The position numbers and the translations under genes were made by a program. A stretch of 64,000 bases of DNA, from contig CM030711.1 of assembly GCA_017979445.1 (NCBI GenBank), positions 47,229,560 through 47,293,559 of the forward strand, in the 5' to 3' direction. The stretch comes from Akebia trifoliata (lineage: Eukaryota; Streptophyta; Magnoliopsida; Ranunculales; Lardizabalaceae). This document shows positions 12,817 through 21,722 of the stretch, in pieces; position 1 is the stretch's first letter; each line of letters opens with the position of its first letter. Under the pieces are notes generated by a model. That model was not told where the DNA came from. It did no database searches and saw only the letters and a program-made list of their open reading frames with translations.

Positions 12817-12818
<2 letters not shown>
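12441..12818. mobile_element. Foldback element 2 of the palindrome cluster
   Basis: Left arm ATTACGACTCACATTGCGAC pairs with right arm GTCGCAATGTGAGTCGTAAT. Core words TTGTCTTATATGG, GGAATGGGCTGATTTTTTGT, GAGGATGATC and their complements are as in the neighbours. The outermost ends (GGGTCGGGTTCC against GGTCGCAATAACGCC) match poorly, so the ends are blurred. It is followed by a (CT)n(TA)n tract, 12820-12881. No ORF. Confidence 0.8.
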
Positions 12819-12881
<63 letters not shown>

Positions 12882-13264
12882 GAACAGCGTTCCTAAGACT
12901 CATATTGAGACTCACATTGCGACACACCGTTTTGTCTTATATGGGCAAAAATATTTGGAATGGGCTGATTTTTTGTGAGGATGATCTCTATGGTGAGGAG
13001 ATCATCCTTGCCAAAAATCAGCTCATTATGAAACTTCTAGACCGTCCAATTTTTGTTGAAAAATTATAGACCGTCCAATTTTTGTAAATCAATTTTGATG
13101 GGGTTAGAGTTTTGGAATGGGATGATTTTTTGCCAGGATGATCCCCTCATCACAGAGATCATCCTCACAAAAAATCAGCTCATTCCAAACATTTTTGCCC
13201 ATATAAGACAAAACGGTGTGTCGCAATGTGAGTCTCAATATGAGTCTTAGGAACGTGACCCATA
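12882..13264. mobile_element. Foldback element 3 of the palindrome cluster
   Basis: Left arm CGTTCCTAAGACTCATATTG and right arm CAATATGAGTCTTAGGAACG are perfect inverted copies; they continue inward through GAGACTCACATTGCGACACA into the shared TTTTGTCTTATATGGGC core. Length about 380 bp. The core is highly similar to elements 2 and 4, but the outer 25-30 bp of each arm is different. No ORF. Confidence 0.85.
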
Positions 13265-13284
13265 TATATATATATATATATATA

Positions 13285-13668
13285 TATGGGTCACGTTATT
13301 ACGACCCCCTTTTGGACCCCCTTTGCGACACACATTTTGTCTTATATGGGCAAAAATGTTTGGAATGGGCTGATTTTTTGTGAGGATGATCTCTATGATG
13401 AGGGGATCATCCTGGCAAAAAATCATCCCATTCCAAAACTTCTAGACCGTCCGATTTTTGTTGAAAAATTATAGACCGTCCAATTTTTGTAAATCAATTT
13501 TGATGGGGTTATAAGTTTTGGAATGGGATGATTTTTTGCCAGGATGATCCCCTCACCATAGAGATCATTCTCACAAAAAATCAGCCCATTCCAAACATTT
13601 TTGCCCATATAAGACAAAAAGGTGTGTCGCAAAGGGGGTCCAAAAGGGGGTCGTAATAACGTGACCCT
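13285..13668. mobile_element. Foldback element 4 of the palindrome cluster
   Basis: Left arm GGGTCACGTTATTACGACCC and right arm GGGTCGTAATAACGTGACCC are exact inverted copies; the arms continue through CCTTTTGGACCCCCTTTGCG into the shared core. It is the most symmetrical copy of the cluster. Both sides are TA runs. No ORF. Confidence 0.88.
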
Positions 13669-13675
13669 ATATATA

Positions 13676-14040
13676 TATATAACACATAAAGCTACTCATA
13701 AAGTTATTACATGTTTTGTCTTATATGGGCAAAAAGGTTCGAGTGGACTGATTTTTTTTGTGAGGATAATCTCTTTGGTGAGGGGATCATCCATGCAAAA
13801 AATTAGCACATTCTGAAATATCTAACCCCATTAAAAGTAATTTATAAAAAATGAACAATTTATAATTCTTCGACTTGTAAAAATGGGGTTAGAAGTTTCA
13901 GAATGAGATAAATTTTTGTGAGGATAATCTCCTTATCATAGAGATCATCCTCACAAAAAAATCAGCCCATTCCAAATTTTTTTTGCCCATATAAGATAAA
14001 ACACGTTGTAACTTTATGTCTCTACGAATCCTGACCCTAT
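13676..14040. mobile_element. Foldback element 5 of the palindrome cluster (more diverged)
   Basis: Shares TTTTGTCTTATATGGGCAAA, GGACTGATTTTTTTTGTGAG and their inverted partners (CCCATATAAGATAAAACA near the right end). The arms AACACATAAAGC...AAAGTTATTACATG and CACGTTGTAACTTTATG pair only in part. The copy is more diverged than elements 2-4 and so probably older. No ORF. Confidence 0.75.
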
Positions 14041-14110
14041 ATATATATATATTTATTGAGAGCTTTTATTGGCACTCCAACTTTACTTATTACACACCCC
14101 ACACCATCCT

Positions 14111-14257
14111 TTCTGACGCCCCTTCCAACATACATCCCTTCACAGAACTGTAGATCATTTGCCTTGAGATACATAGAATCAAAAATCATTTTCTTGTGTA
14201 TCATGAGGTAAGTGATTTACGATTCTCTGATGAGGGTGTATGTCAGAGAGGGGCATC
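14111..14257. mobile_element. Palindromic MITE, about 147 bp
   Basis: TCTGACGCCCCTTCC at the left is matched by CAGAGAGGGGCAT at the right, and ACATACATCCCTTC by GAGGGTGTATGTC. The centre contains GTAGATCATTTGCCTTGAG against CATGAGGTAAGTGATTTACG. A relative is seen near 59690-59835. Confidence 0.65.
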
Positions 14258-14458
14258 TAATTATCACAATTCTTTTAAAATTACTGTGAGAATAACATTT
14301 TCCCTTTGAGAGAGAACGTTTGATCTTGATAAGAGAAGATGACATCAATATCATTAGGTTGGAATAGATGATCATCATCATATCCCGAGATGAATTTTTG
14401 TGAGTAGTGGTACTTCACGACTTTTCCGTGTATGGTGTGTAATTTTTGTTTGGTTTTG

Positions 14459-14632
14459 CTAACATGCGCCCTAAGGACACATGTTTACGTATATTAAATA
14501 CACCTTAAAATTTTGAATTTTCTATCAAAAATGCCCTCAAATTTATTTATTTACCAAAAACACTGTCAAATGCTTATTTCCAAGGTATACTTAATGCACC
14601 TCACCGTGTGCCCCAAGGACACACATTAAAAG
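14459..14632. mobile_element. ACATGTGCCC-family MITE, copy 1
   Basis: Terminal AACATGCGCCCTAAGGACAC pairs with GTGTGCCCCAAGGACACACA at the other end. Inner arms carry TATTAAATACACCTTAAAAT and ATTTCCAAGGTATACTTAAT. Other copies are at 21566-21722, 26830-26988, 27125-27252 and 37325-37460, with a partial copy at 36556-36670. Confidence 0.8.
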
Positions 14633-14759
14633 ACCATTTTTATTATATTACAAAAACAAATTATACGAAAATATTAGATCATATTTTTAATTATGTGTAT
14701 TAATTTTTAATTTAGGTGTAATAAATAATTTAAATGTTTGGAGTATAATAACAAAAATT

Positions 14760-15559
14760 GGGGTGCCAATAAATGCTCCGTACATTTTTAAGAACTTGAG
14801 TTAAGAGGTTGGTTTGCATGTAGTAACAAAAAAAGTATCTTGCATCTCTGACAATTTAAAAACACAACTTTTTCATTCGTGGCAAAAAAACGTTGTTTTA
14901 TTCTCATTTTTCACTTTTTTTTTTTAAAGGACAACAAAATAAATAATTTTCAATGTGGGATTTGATATAAAATAGAATTGGTGACTCAAAAAGGTAAAAA
15001 ATATGACATTTGAAGATAATAACTTGATTTTATAGTTTTCATTAGATATATAGATATTTTTCATAAATTTTTAATATTTTTTTTATTTTTATCCATTTTT
15101 TTTTTTTCATTTTCAACATTTCTCCAAAATTTTCCTTTGCCATTTAAAATATGTACTCTAACTTTACGACTATGGGTGGGCCCAAAAGCTTTGCCCTCTT
15201 CACTAAGGACTTGGACAAAAACAAAATTAGCTCTAATACAAGATAAAATAGTTTCAATCATTTAATTGAATTGACATTTGACCTCTCCTTTGTGTGATCC
15301 AACCAAAAAAAAAAAAACCCTCTTGTGGTTGAGATCATTGATTGAGTTAACAATTGACTAAGAAAGGTGGTGGACCCCAACAACAATAGGTCCACTACAT
15401 GTTGATGTTTTGTACTCTTTAATCTTTGTACTTATTATATTAATTAAGGGGTTCGAAAATAGGGAAAAGAACATGAGATGCCCTTTTCATTTATTTATTT
15501 TTTGGTCTAGGGTTTCTCTTCTTTCATATTTGTTTGTATAATTTTCAAAGAGTTGAGTT
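14760..15559. other. Intergenic, no gene seen
   Basis: AT-rich DNA with homopolymer runs. No coherent ORF or repeat partner was recognised. Confidence 0.4.
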
Positions 15560-15708
15560 GAGGGACTTTGTTTTTTATTGTGTTTCACATTGCGCTGACG
15601 AGGAGGTGTGCACGTAACCGTAGATGCTTTTTAATTGTATCTCGAGAAAACACATCTATAATTTCCACATCAATGCAGTGCAAAACACAGTGAAAAACAA
15701 AGTCCCTC
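15560..15708. mobile_element. Short palindromic MITE (CATCTAC-core family)
   Basis: Ends GAGGGACTTTGTTTTT and AAAAACAAAGTCCCTC are perfect inverted copies. Inner words GTGCACGTAACCGTAGATGC and CTCGAGAAAACACATCTATA match the copies at 10608 and 30258. Non-coding. Confidence 0.8.
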
Positions 15709-16840
15709 TAGGATTTTCCATTTTCAAATTCTCTTTGATTATAGAAAGAGGCATTTTTGTAAACTATAAATTAAAAAATAAATGTGACTCAATTTACATG
15801 TATTTTTTACTAAATTTTTATTAAGCTCAAATTTTAAATGCATATTTAGAAAAAAGACCACTATTTCCTTTTTTGTATTTTCCCACTTGATCGTGGTAGG
15901 GGTGTCATATAGAGTCGCCCTAGAAAAATTATTTGTAGTATCTTACGTTGACGATGATACAGTGACATTCAAGAAAATGCAACAAAAATCCTCACCGTGA
16001 TAATAAGTCCCCATACTGAACTCATCAAATATTTTACCATTTCGAAAAGGTAATATGTAAGTTACGATAAAATAAAATAAAAATTCATAATTATCCATAC
16101 ATTCAAATCTTTATACATATTTTTTTGGTGTTTCGTTTTACAAAAGTTGCTTTAACAAGCCTAGATATTGTCCTCATCTCTATGTACTATTTAATAGTTG
16201 ACTAATAATCAAACCGAAATTTTGCTCAAATGGTTGGACAGAAGTTCAGTTTGGTTGGACCGATTTGTATTTATTAAATAGTTTTAAAATATATAAAATT
16301 CAAAATTCGAGCAAGAGATGTAGAAAGAGAAAATTCCTACGCTTTTTCATGAATTAATGAAAAAATAAAGATTTTTTTGTGAAATCTTTCTATTTTTCTC
16401 AAATTTAAAAAGTTTTCATCATATTTCCTTGAAGAAATCCAAATAAAATTAATTTTTAGCAATAATAATTTTTAGATTCCAAAAATTGATTCATGAAAAC
16501 TGATGGTCCATATGGTTGAACCAATGGTTTTGAAAAAATCAATGGTTCTTTATAAAATACAAGTTCACAGAAAATCAGATTGATTATTTTTAAAAGTCCA
16601 ATCCAACTCAGTTGGACAATCTTTCTAGTCTATATATATATAAAACACTAATATATACAATGGGTTTGCAATTTTTCTCCCGTTAGACGTTTTAACTATT
16701 AAAAAGAAGTATTTATTTATTTCAAATTACCTTATTTTCTTATATGTAGTTTTTTATTTGTCAAAACAATAAAATTAATTGAAAGTCAGATCTCGTGCAT
16801 AAACAAAGAGACACGCTAATATATGTTCGGAAAGATTTGA
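15709..16840. other. Intergenic, no gene seen
   Basis: AT-rich spacer without a recognised gene or clear repeat. A short TA run lies at about 16630-16642. Confidence 0.4.
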
Positions 16841-16844
16841 CACC

Positions 16845-17085
16845 CTACGTGTTTTGTCTTATATGGGTTAGAGGTTTTGGAAGGGGCTGATATTTTGGTG
16901 AGGATGGTTTTTATGGTGTGGAAAACTTCCCCACAAAATCTGAAACCTAGCCCAATGTTTACAAGTTGAATTATCATGGGCTGTCCATTTTTTGTAAATC
17001 ACTTTTGACAAGGTTAGATCATCATCACAGAAAATTAGCCCATTCCAGAACTTTTAACCCAAGTAGGGCAAAACGTAGAGTATCG
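16845..17085. mobile_element. Solitary diverged member of the palindrome-cluster family
   Basis: Carries the same core as the 11.9-14.05 kb cluster: TTTTGTCTTATATGGGTTAG, GTTTTGGAAGGGGCTGAT, CCAATGTTTACAAGTTGAA, GGGCTGTCCATTTTTTGTAA and inverted AAATTAGCCCATTCCAGAAC. It is shorter and has lost symmetry in the left hairpin, so it is an older copy outside the array. Confidence 0.75.
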
Positions 17086-17110
17086 AATACACACACACAC
17101 ACAGATATAA

Positions 17111-18897
17111 GGAATGCTAACGTCCAAGACCTTAGGGGACATTAGCATCCTCTAACATTTTATTTTATCAACAATACCCATATTCATTTTGTCATTTAGT
17201 GAAAATAAATAGGGGTATGGTGGTCTTTTACACAATAAATGTTTTTTTTTATAAAGATTAATGGGGGGTTAAGCAGACTTCTAATCAGAAAAAGTGAACT
17301 ACATTATGTCATATCTATGCCCGGGAGGCGTCCTAACATACAATGTTCCTAAAATGACTTGGGAGATCCCTGTACTCAAAGAAAATTATGCCCGTATTGG
17401 GGCAAAGAGGCTACAAAAATCTGTCGCTTGGTTGCATTCTCTAAAATAGAACCTGAACCTGATTTGATGGAAAGACGAAGCTTTAGCTCTTATGGCTTTG
17501 ACCAACCTCTCTTCCCTCCATGCTATAACGTGTTTCCCCTTGATGCATTCAATTGCCACCTTAGAGTCTAATCTAACTTGCAAGTTCTGGATATTATCTT
17601 TTACTACTATAATTATTCATTTTAGTATTACTTGAAGCTTGTGGAAAATGACAGACTTTCCTTGCGTATGCTAAGAAAGGGCCTTGACTGTAATGTCATT
17701 GCTATCTCTAATAATGGCTCATTCTCCTCCAACATCCTCTTTTAAGATTCCATCCGTATTCAGGACATGGAATTCCTCTGGGGGTTTGTCCCATTTACAC
17801 TTCACAAGGGTTCTAACCTCAAACTTTAGAAAGAGGCTCCATAAAGCCATGAAGAGTGGGCATTATCTTCAACGCTAGCTTCCAAATTTTGGAATCTCAT
17901 CTGGACATCTCTTACAATGAAGGATTTTAGTAGCTCTAGAGGGTTGTAGCTGTTTTGAAAAAGTTTTTTACATCTTTCGGCCCACAAGTGGTGTATGAAG
18001 GTGTTAAAGACGAGTTTCTTTACGATGGTTATTGTAGATTTGCCACTAAAATTGATGCTCACCCATTTAAATTCTTCTCTCTAGTCTCTGTTCGAGTGGT
18101 TAATGCATGACCTCTTTAAGATCTTCTATCAAAGCTTAAAAGAAAACTCACATCCTAAAAACAAATGGTCTTTATACTCTGTCGAGTTTCTGCAAAAACA
18201 ACTTGATGTCTGGATGATGTTTTTTTCCTTCAACCTATCTTGGATCTTAAGCCCTTTGTTAAGACATAACCAAGAGGTAATGCTATGTCGTTTAATGTTG
18301 TTTGGGAACCACACCAAGCTATGCCACTTGACTTGAGGAGGGGAAGGTTTAATGCTTTTATAGGATGATTTCATAGTGAACATACCTTTAGGGTGAGGGG
18401 TCTATATAACTCTGTCCTTCTCTGTGAAATCCAAGTCCAAGGCACTGATCTATTGCCATATCCCTCCCTAAGAGACCGCAAGGTGATAAGACAAGTTCCA
18501 TCGCTCATTCAAGATCAAGATGTTTACCGTAGCTTCTCTATGCAAGTTGTTCTCATAAAGGGTTGTGTTGTAAGGTGTTACCTCCTATCCATCCATGGGT
18601 CCTGTCAAATGAAAGTATCGTCGCCGTCACTAATTCTGTACACAATAAATGTTTGTTTGCATTGATTACAAAATCATTTATTACAGCAAGACATTTAATT
18701 CTAAATATTAAATGCATTTAACATTTAGTATGAAAGAGACAAGTATTAATTAAAGAAATAAATATTTATTATGTAAAAAGCCTAATATACCCTTATATTT
18801 TTCATTAAATGACAAAATGGATAAAGGTATTATTGACAGAAAAAATATATTGAAGAATACTAACGTCCTCCATGAAGTCTTAGACGTTAGCATTTCC
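17111..18897. mobile_element. TIR element A carrying LINE-derived coding relics
   Basis: Starts GGAATGCTAACGTCCAAGAC; its far end, read from 18897 inward on the minus strand, starts GGAAATGCTAACGTCTAAGA. Homology of the arms runs about 120-150 bp, including CATTTTGTCATTTARTGAAA and AATAAATG words. The interior is a LINE fragment on the minus strand, described separately. Long arms plus host-derived cargo suggest a non-autonomous Mutator-like element. The target-site duplication cannot be read because both flanks are TA-rich. Confidence 0.75.
17386..18383 (-). pseudogene. Decayed C-terminal part of a plant LINE polyprotein
   Basis: Three minus-strand fragments stand in the order expected for a plant L1-type LINE. 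At 18383-18129: VKWHSLVWFPNNIKRHS, DRLKEK and EYKDHLFLGCEF, the zinc-binding region after reverse transcriptase (zf-RVT, usually WxxxVWF...HxxFxxWL...DRL...C..C...E...HLFF.C). At 18062-17826: FIHHLWAERCKKLFQN, the usual 'hiWkERN.rlF' segment. At 17583-17386: DSKVAIECIKGK and FYFRECNQATDFCS, as in RNase H-like RVT_3 (hvyREcNqvADxLA). Frame changes and stops separate them. No reverse transcriptase core is present. The family assignment is from motif recall, not a search. Confidence 0.7.
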
Positions 18898-18913
18898 TTA
18901 TATTTATATATAA

Positions 18914-20400
18914 GGGACGGTTCGAGGGATTTCTAAAAAACTATCTTCAAAATAGACGTTTTGTGAACATTGGATTTAGTGGGTGTAATGGTTTGGATTA
19001 CAGGAGACCGAGAGTGCAATCCAGCTGTATCTTATAAAAGATTAGAGGTATTTATTTTTACCTCCCTCTCTATTTTATTTTTTTAAAGGAAATAAATATC
19101 TCACTATACTCATTGTCTCTTCTCTCTCTCTCTCGATCTGAAATTACAGACAACAGAACTCAGCCCTCTCTCTCTCAATCGGTCGACTCGAACGATTCGA
19201 GCTCTCTCGATTTGCACCTTACTCATGCAGAGTTCCATCTACTATGGATCCTTAAGGATTCGTGCCTAAGAAGGTTACAAAAATTGAAGTTTTTCTAATT
19301 GTCAAAAAATAAAATAAAATGAAGTGTTTGTCTAACCTATCATACATGGTACATGACTTTGTATCCCAAACTATTTTATTTTCTATTTCATTTTTTTCAT
19401 GGATAGGGCTACCAAAATAAAAAATTTGTAGGAAAACTCTCTATTACCGAGTACCAATTCAATGGAACCTTGGAAATTTGGCAAGAAACCTGTACTTAAA
19501 GATGAGAAATTTGAAAATTTTCCCTCTTTTTAGAATACATACAGTACATTAGTGAGGTTGTTTAAAGAATGTTGGAGCAAGAATTCATAATACAACACCC
19601 CAGTTTCCTTTCAATAGCATCATCTTATTTTATAGCCCTTTCTTTGTTTGCCATGGTTTTCACCACCCTAATTTACCATTAGTCTTTCTAATTGCATGAG
19701 TCAATTTGTACATGACTTTGGTTTTATCGAACAAATTTTTATAGTAGAATAATACTACCTTCAGCATGAAGGCATTCATTTTCCCTTTAGTTACTTAAAC
19801 ATGTAATAAGACTATATATTAGATAATTATTCATTCTGAACAATATATTTAGTTGTCTATGTCTTACTGGAATTTTAGCTGGAGAATAGCAACTACGCCA
19901 GATTGAGCAAGGAAGTCGCAGAGAAAAGCCATCAACTCAGGTATAAGCTTGCCTCTAATGGTAATATTTCCTCATGTAGTGCAATAAAAACAGGTGATAT
20001 TATTCCATTTATATATAACAGGAGGATGAGGGGAGAAGAGCTCCAAGGATTAAATATAGAAGAATTTCAGTAACTAGAGAAATCCCTTGAAGCAGGATTG
20101 AGCTGACGTTTTAGAACAGGAAGATGAGGAACGGTTCTTTGAAGCCAGAGAGAGAGAGAGAGAGGGCTGAGTTCTGTTCTTTAATTTCAGCTCGAAAGAG
20201 AGAAGAGACAATGAGAGATTTATTTTATTTAAAAAAAATAAAATGGAGGGAGTTAAAAATAAATACGTCTCATTTTTTATAAGATACAACTGGATTGCAC
20301 TCTCGGTCTCCTGTAATCTAAACCATTAAACCCACTAAATCCAATGTTCACAAAACGTCTGTTTTGAAGATGATTTTTTAGAAGTCCCTCAAACCGTCCC
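18914..20400. mobile_element. TIR element B (Pack-MULE-like) carrying MADS-box exons
   Basis: Starts GGGACGGTTCGAGGGATTTC; the far end read inward from 20400 starts GGGACGGTTTGAGGGACTTC. The arms are about 230-260 bp (18914 to about 19165; about 20140 to 20400) and share CACAAAACGTCTRTTTTGAA-type words, CTACTAAATCCAATGTTCAC-like words, GAGACCGAGAGTGCAATCCA and AACAGAACTCAGCCCTCTCT. The interior of about 970 bp holds SVP-like MADS exons 3 and 4. Arm length and captured gene DNA fit a Mutator-like (Pack-MULE) element. Both flanks are TA repeats, so a 9-bp target duplication cannot be confirmed. Confidence 0.82.
19879..20119 (+). pseudogene. Captured SVP/StMADS11-type MADS-box K-domain exons
   Basis: Bases 19879-19940, after acceptor ATTTTAG, encode LENSNYARLSKEVAEKSHQL and end with donor GTATAAG. 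This 62-bp exon matches the first K-box exon of type II MADS genes in length and sequence. After an 81-bp intron, 20022-20119 continues in frame: RMRGEELQGLNIEEFQ, a TAA stop, then LEKSLEAGLS, then a frameshifted remainder up to TTTTAGAACAG. SVP/AGL24 proteins have ENS.HARLSKE.ADKSH.LRQMRGEELQ at this place. There is no MADS DNA-binding exon and no C-terminus, so it cannot make a functional MADS protein. Both exons lie inside TIR element B. Confidence 0.88.
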
Positions 20401-21565
20401 CATATATATATATATAATTACAAATTAAAATTTTAATATTTTATAATTATGATGTATAAAAAGTAATGTAATAATTTCACACGTATACTTTATTTTTAAA
20501 ATATATCTACTATTATAATTGATGGCAATGTGCAAATGCACCTGTAAGAAAGACACGTGCACTACTAAATTATTGTGGCCATAATTTAAAATGTTGTCTT
20601 GAAGCATTATCTCACTAAGGAAAAAACCAAAAACATATCCCGCCAATATATTTCGAGACAAATCAAAACATACTAAAAAAATATTATAAAGAATAAAAAA
20701 CAAATACTAATCGTACGGTAGTCCCACCAAGGTTGATTGATCCATCTCATATGAGATGTCTTTATCAAAAATTTAATAAAGGCTTCTTGATAAAGTCATC
20801 TTTATCAATTATCATACTCCAACTTAGTGCGACATTAGCGGCGATTGTCTATAAGTAGACCCACGTGTCGGATGTGATCTCAAAAGTATCTCCCGCAAGT
20901 AGTCAATCCCCACTCAAACATAAAAAAGAGTCGTAAGATTTAAGTAAAACAATACTGTCAGCTGAGACAGACTATCATCCCATGGTCCAGACCAACGAAA
21001 GTCGTCCACCGCAACACAGTCAGACACACTGTCGTCCTTACGTTCATGTGTTTGTTGATTCTCAAAGTGGTTCAGTGGTCTAATCCTAAGGATGACGGTC
21101 GACTAGAGCTGACAGTAAAAAATTAAAAAATGTCCATCCTATCCAACTATATGTTGACGTTAAGGATAGGGAGGACGTTATTTTCAGGTTGACTACACCA
21201 CCTTTCATAGTGTATCACGAGATACGTTGAATCTATCCTTAAACACTGGGTATTGTGATATATTATCGGGTATATTATATTAAGAGAAAATTACGAGAAA
21301 TTACGATATTTTGATTATATCAGCTTTGTAGTCTCCAAAGCATCTCTATCGCCTACTTTTCCTGGCGTAATTTGTCAGTTGTCACACTAACAGCTTTTAT
21401 TGGAAAAGAGAGGTACTACGTGACTTGTATAAATTACATATGAGTAATACTTACGTACTATCCGGAGTTGTATTCAAAACTTACTCCAGGAATCGTACGT
21501 ACTTTCCTGGTCCACTCGGGCTTGATGGGAAATAATTTTTTCCATTATAGGACTTTATGAATTTT
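20401..21565. other. Intergenic, no gene seen
   Basis: Starts with a TA run next to element B. Bases 20850-21250 are less AT-rich and include GACATTAGCGGCGATTG, a word common near the ends of some plant DNA transposons, but no matching end was found. No supported ORF. Confidence 0.35.
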
Positions 21566-21722
21566 GTCAACATGTGCACACAATAAAGTGTAATAAATAC
21601 ATATGGGAAATTGAATTTTGTACTAAAAATGCTCTAATTTTTTTGTTTGCCAAAATACCCTCACATGCTTATTTTCAATGTGTATTTATTGCATTTTAAT
21701 GTATGCTCTTTGAATACACCCA
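21566..21722. mobile_element. ACATGTGCCC-family MITE, copy 2
   Basis: AACATGTGCACACAATAAAG at the left pairs with CATTTTAATGTATGCTCTTT at the right. Inner AATAAATACATATGGGAAAT and TTTTCAATGTGTATTTATTG arms match the family at 26830. Confidence 0.75.

Noticed and set aside
12819..12881. (CT)n(TA)n tract as a regulatory element
   Set aside because: It sits between two transposable elements with no gene near, so it is more simply a microsatellite.
13423..13632. Frames with YMGKNVWNGLIFCEDDL-type words, on both strands of the palindrome cluster
   Set aside because: The same peptide appears from both strands because the DNA is palindromic; it is a repeat artefact, not a protein family.
20850..20900. 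GACATTAGCGGCGATTG as a possible CACTA subterminal repeat
   Set aside because: No CACTA terminus or inverted partner could be found nearby.
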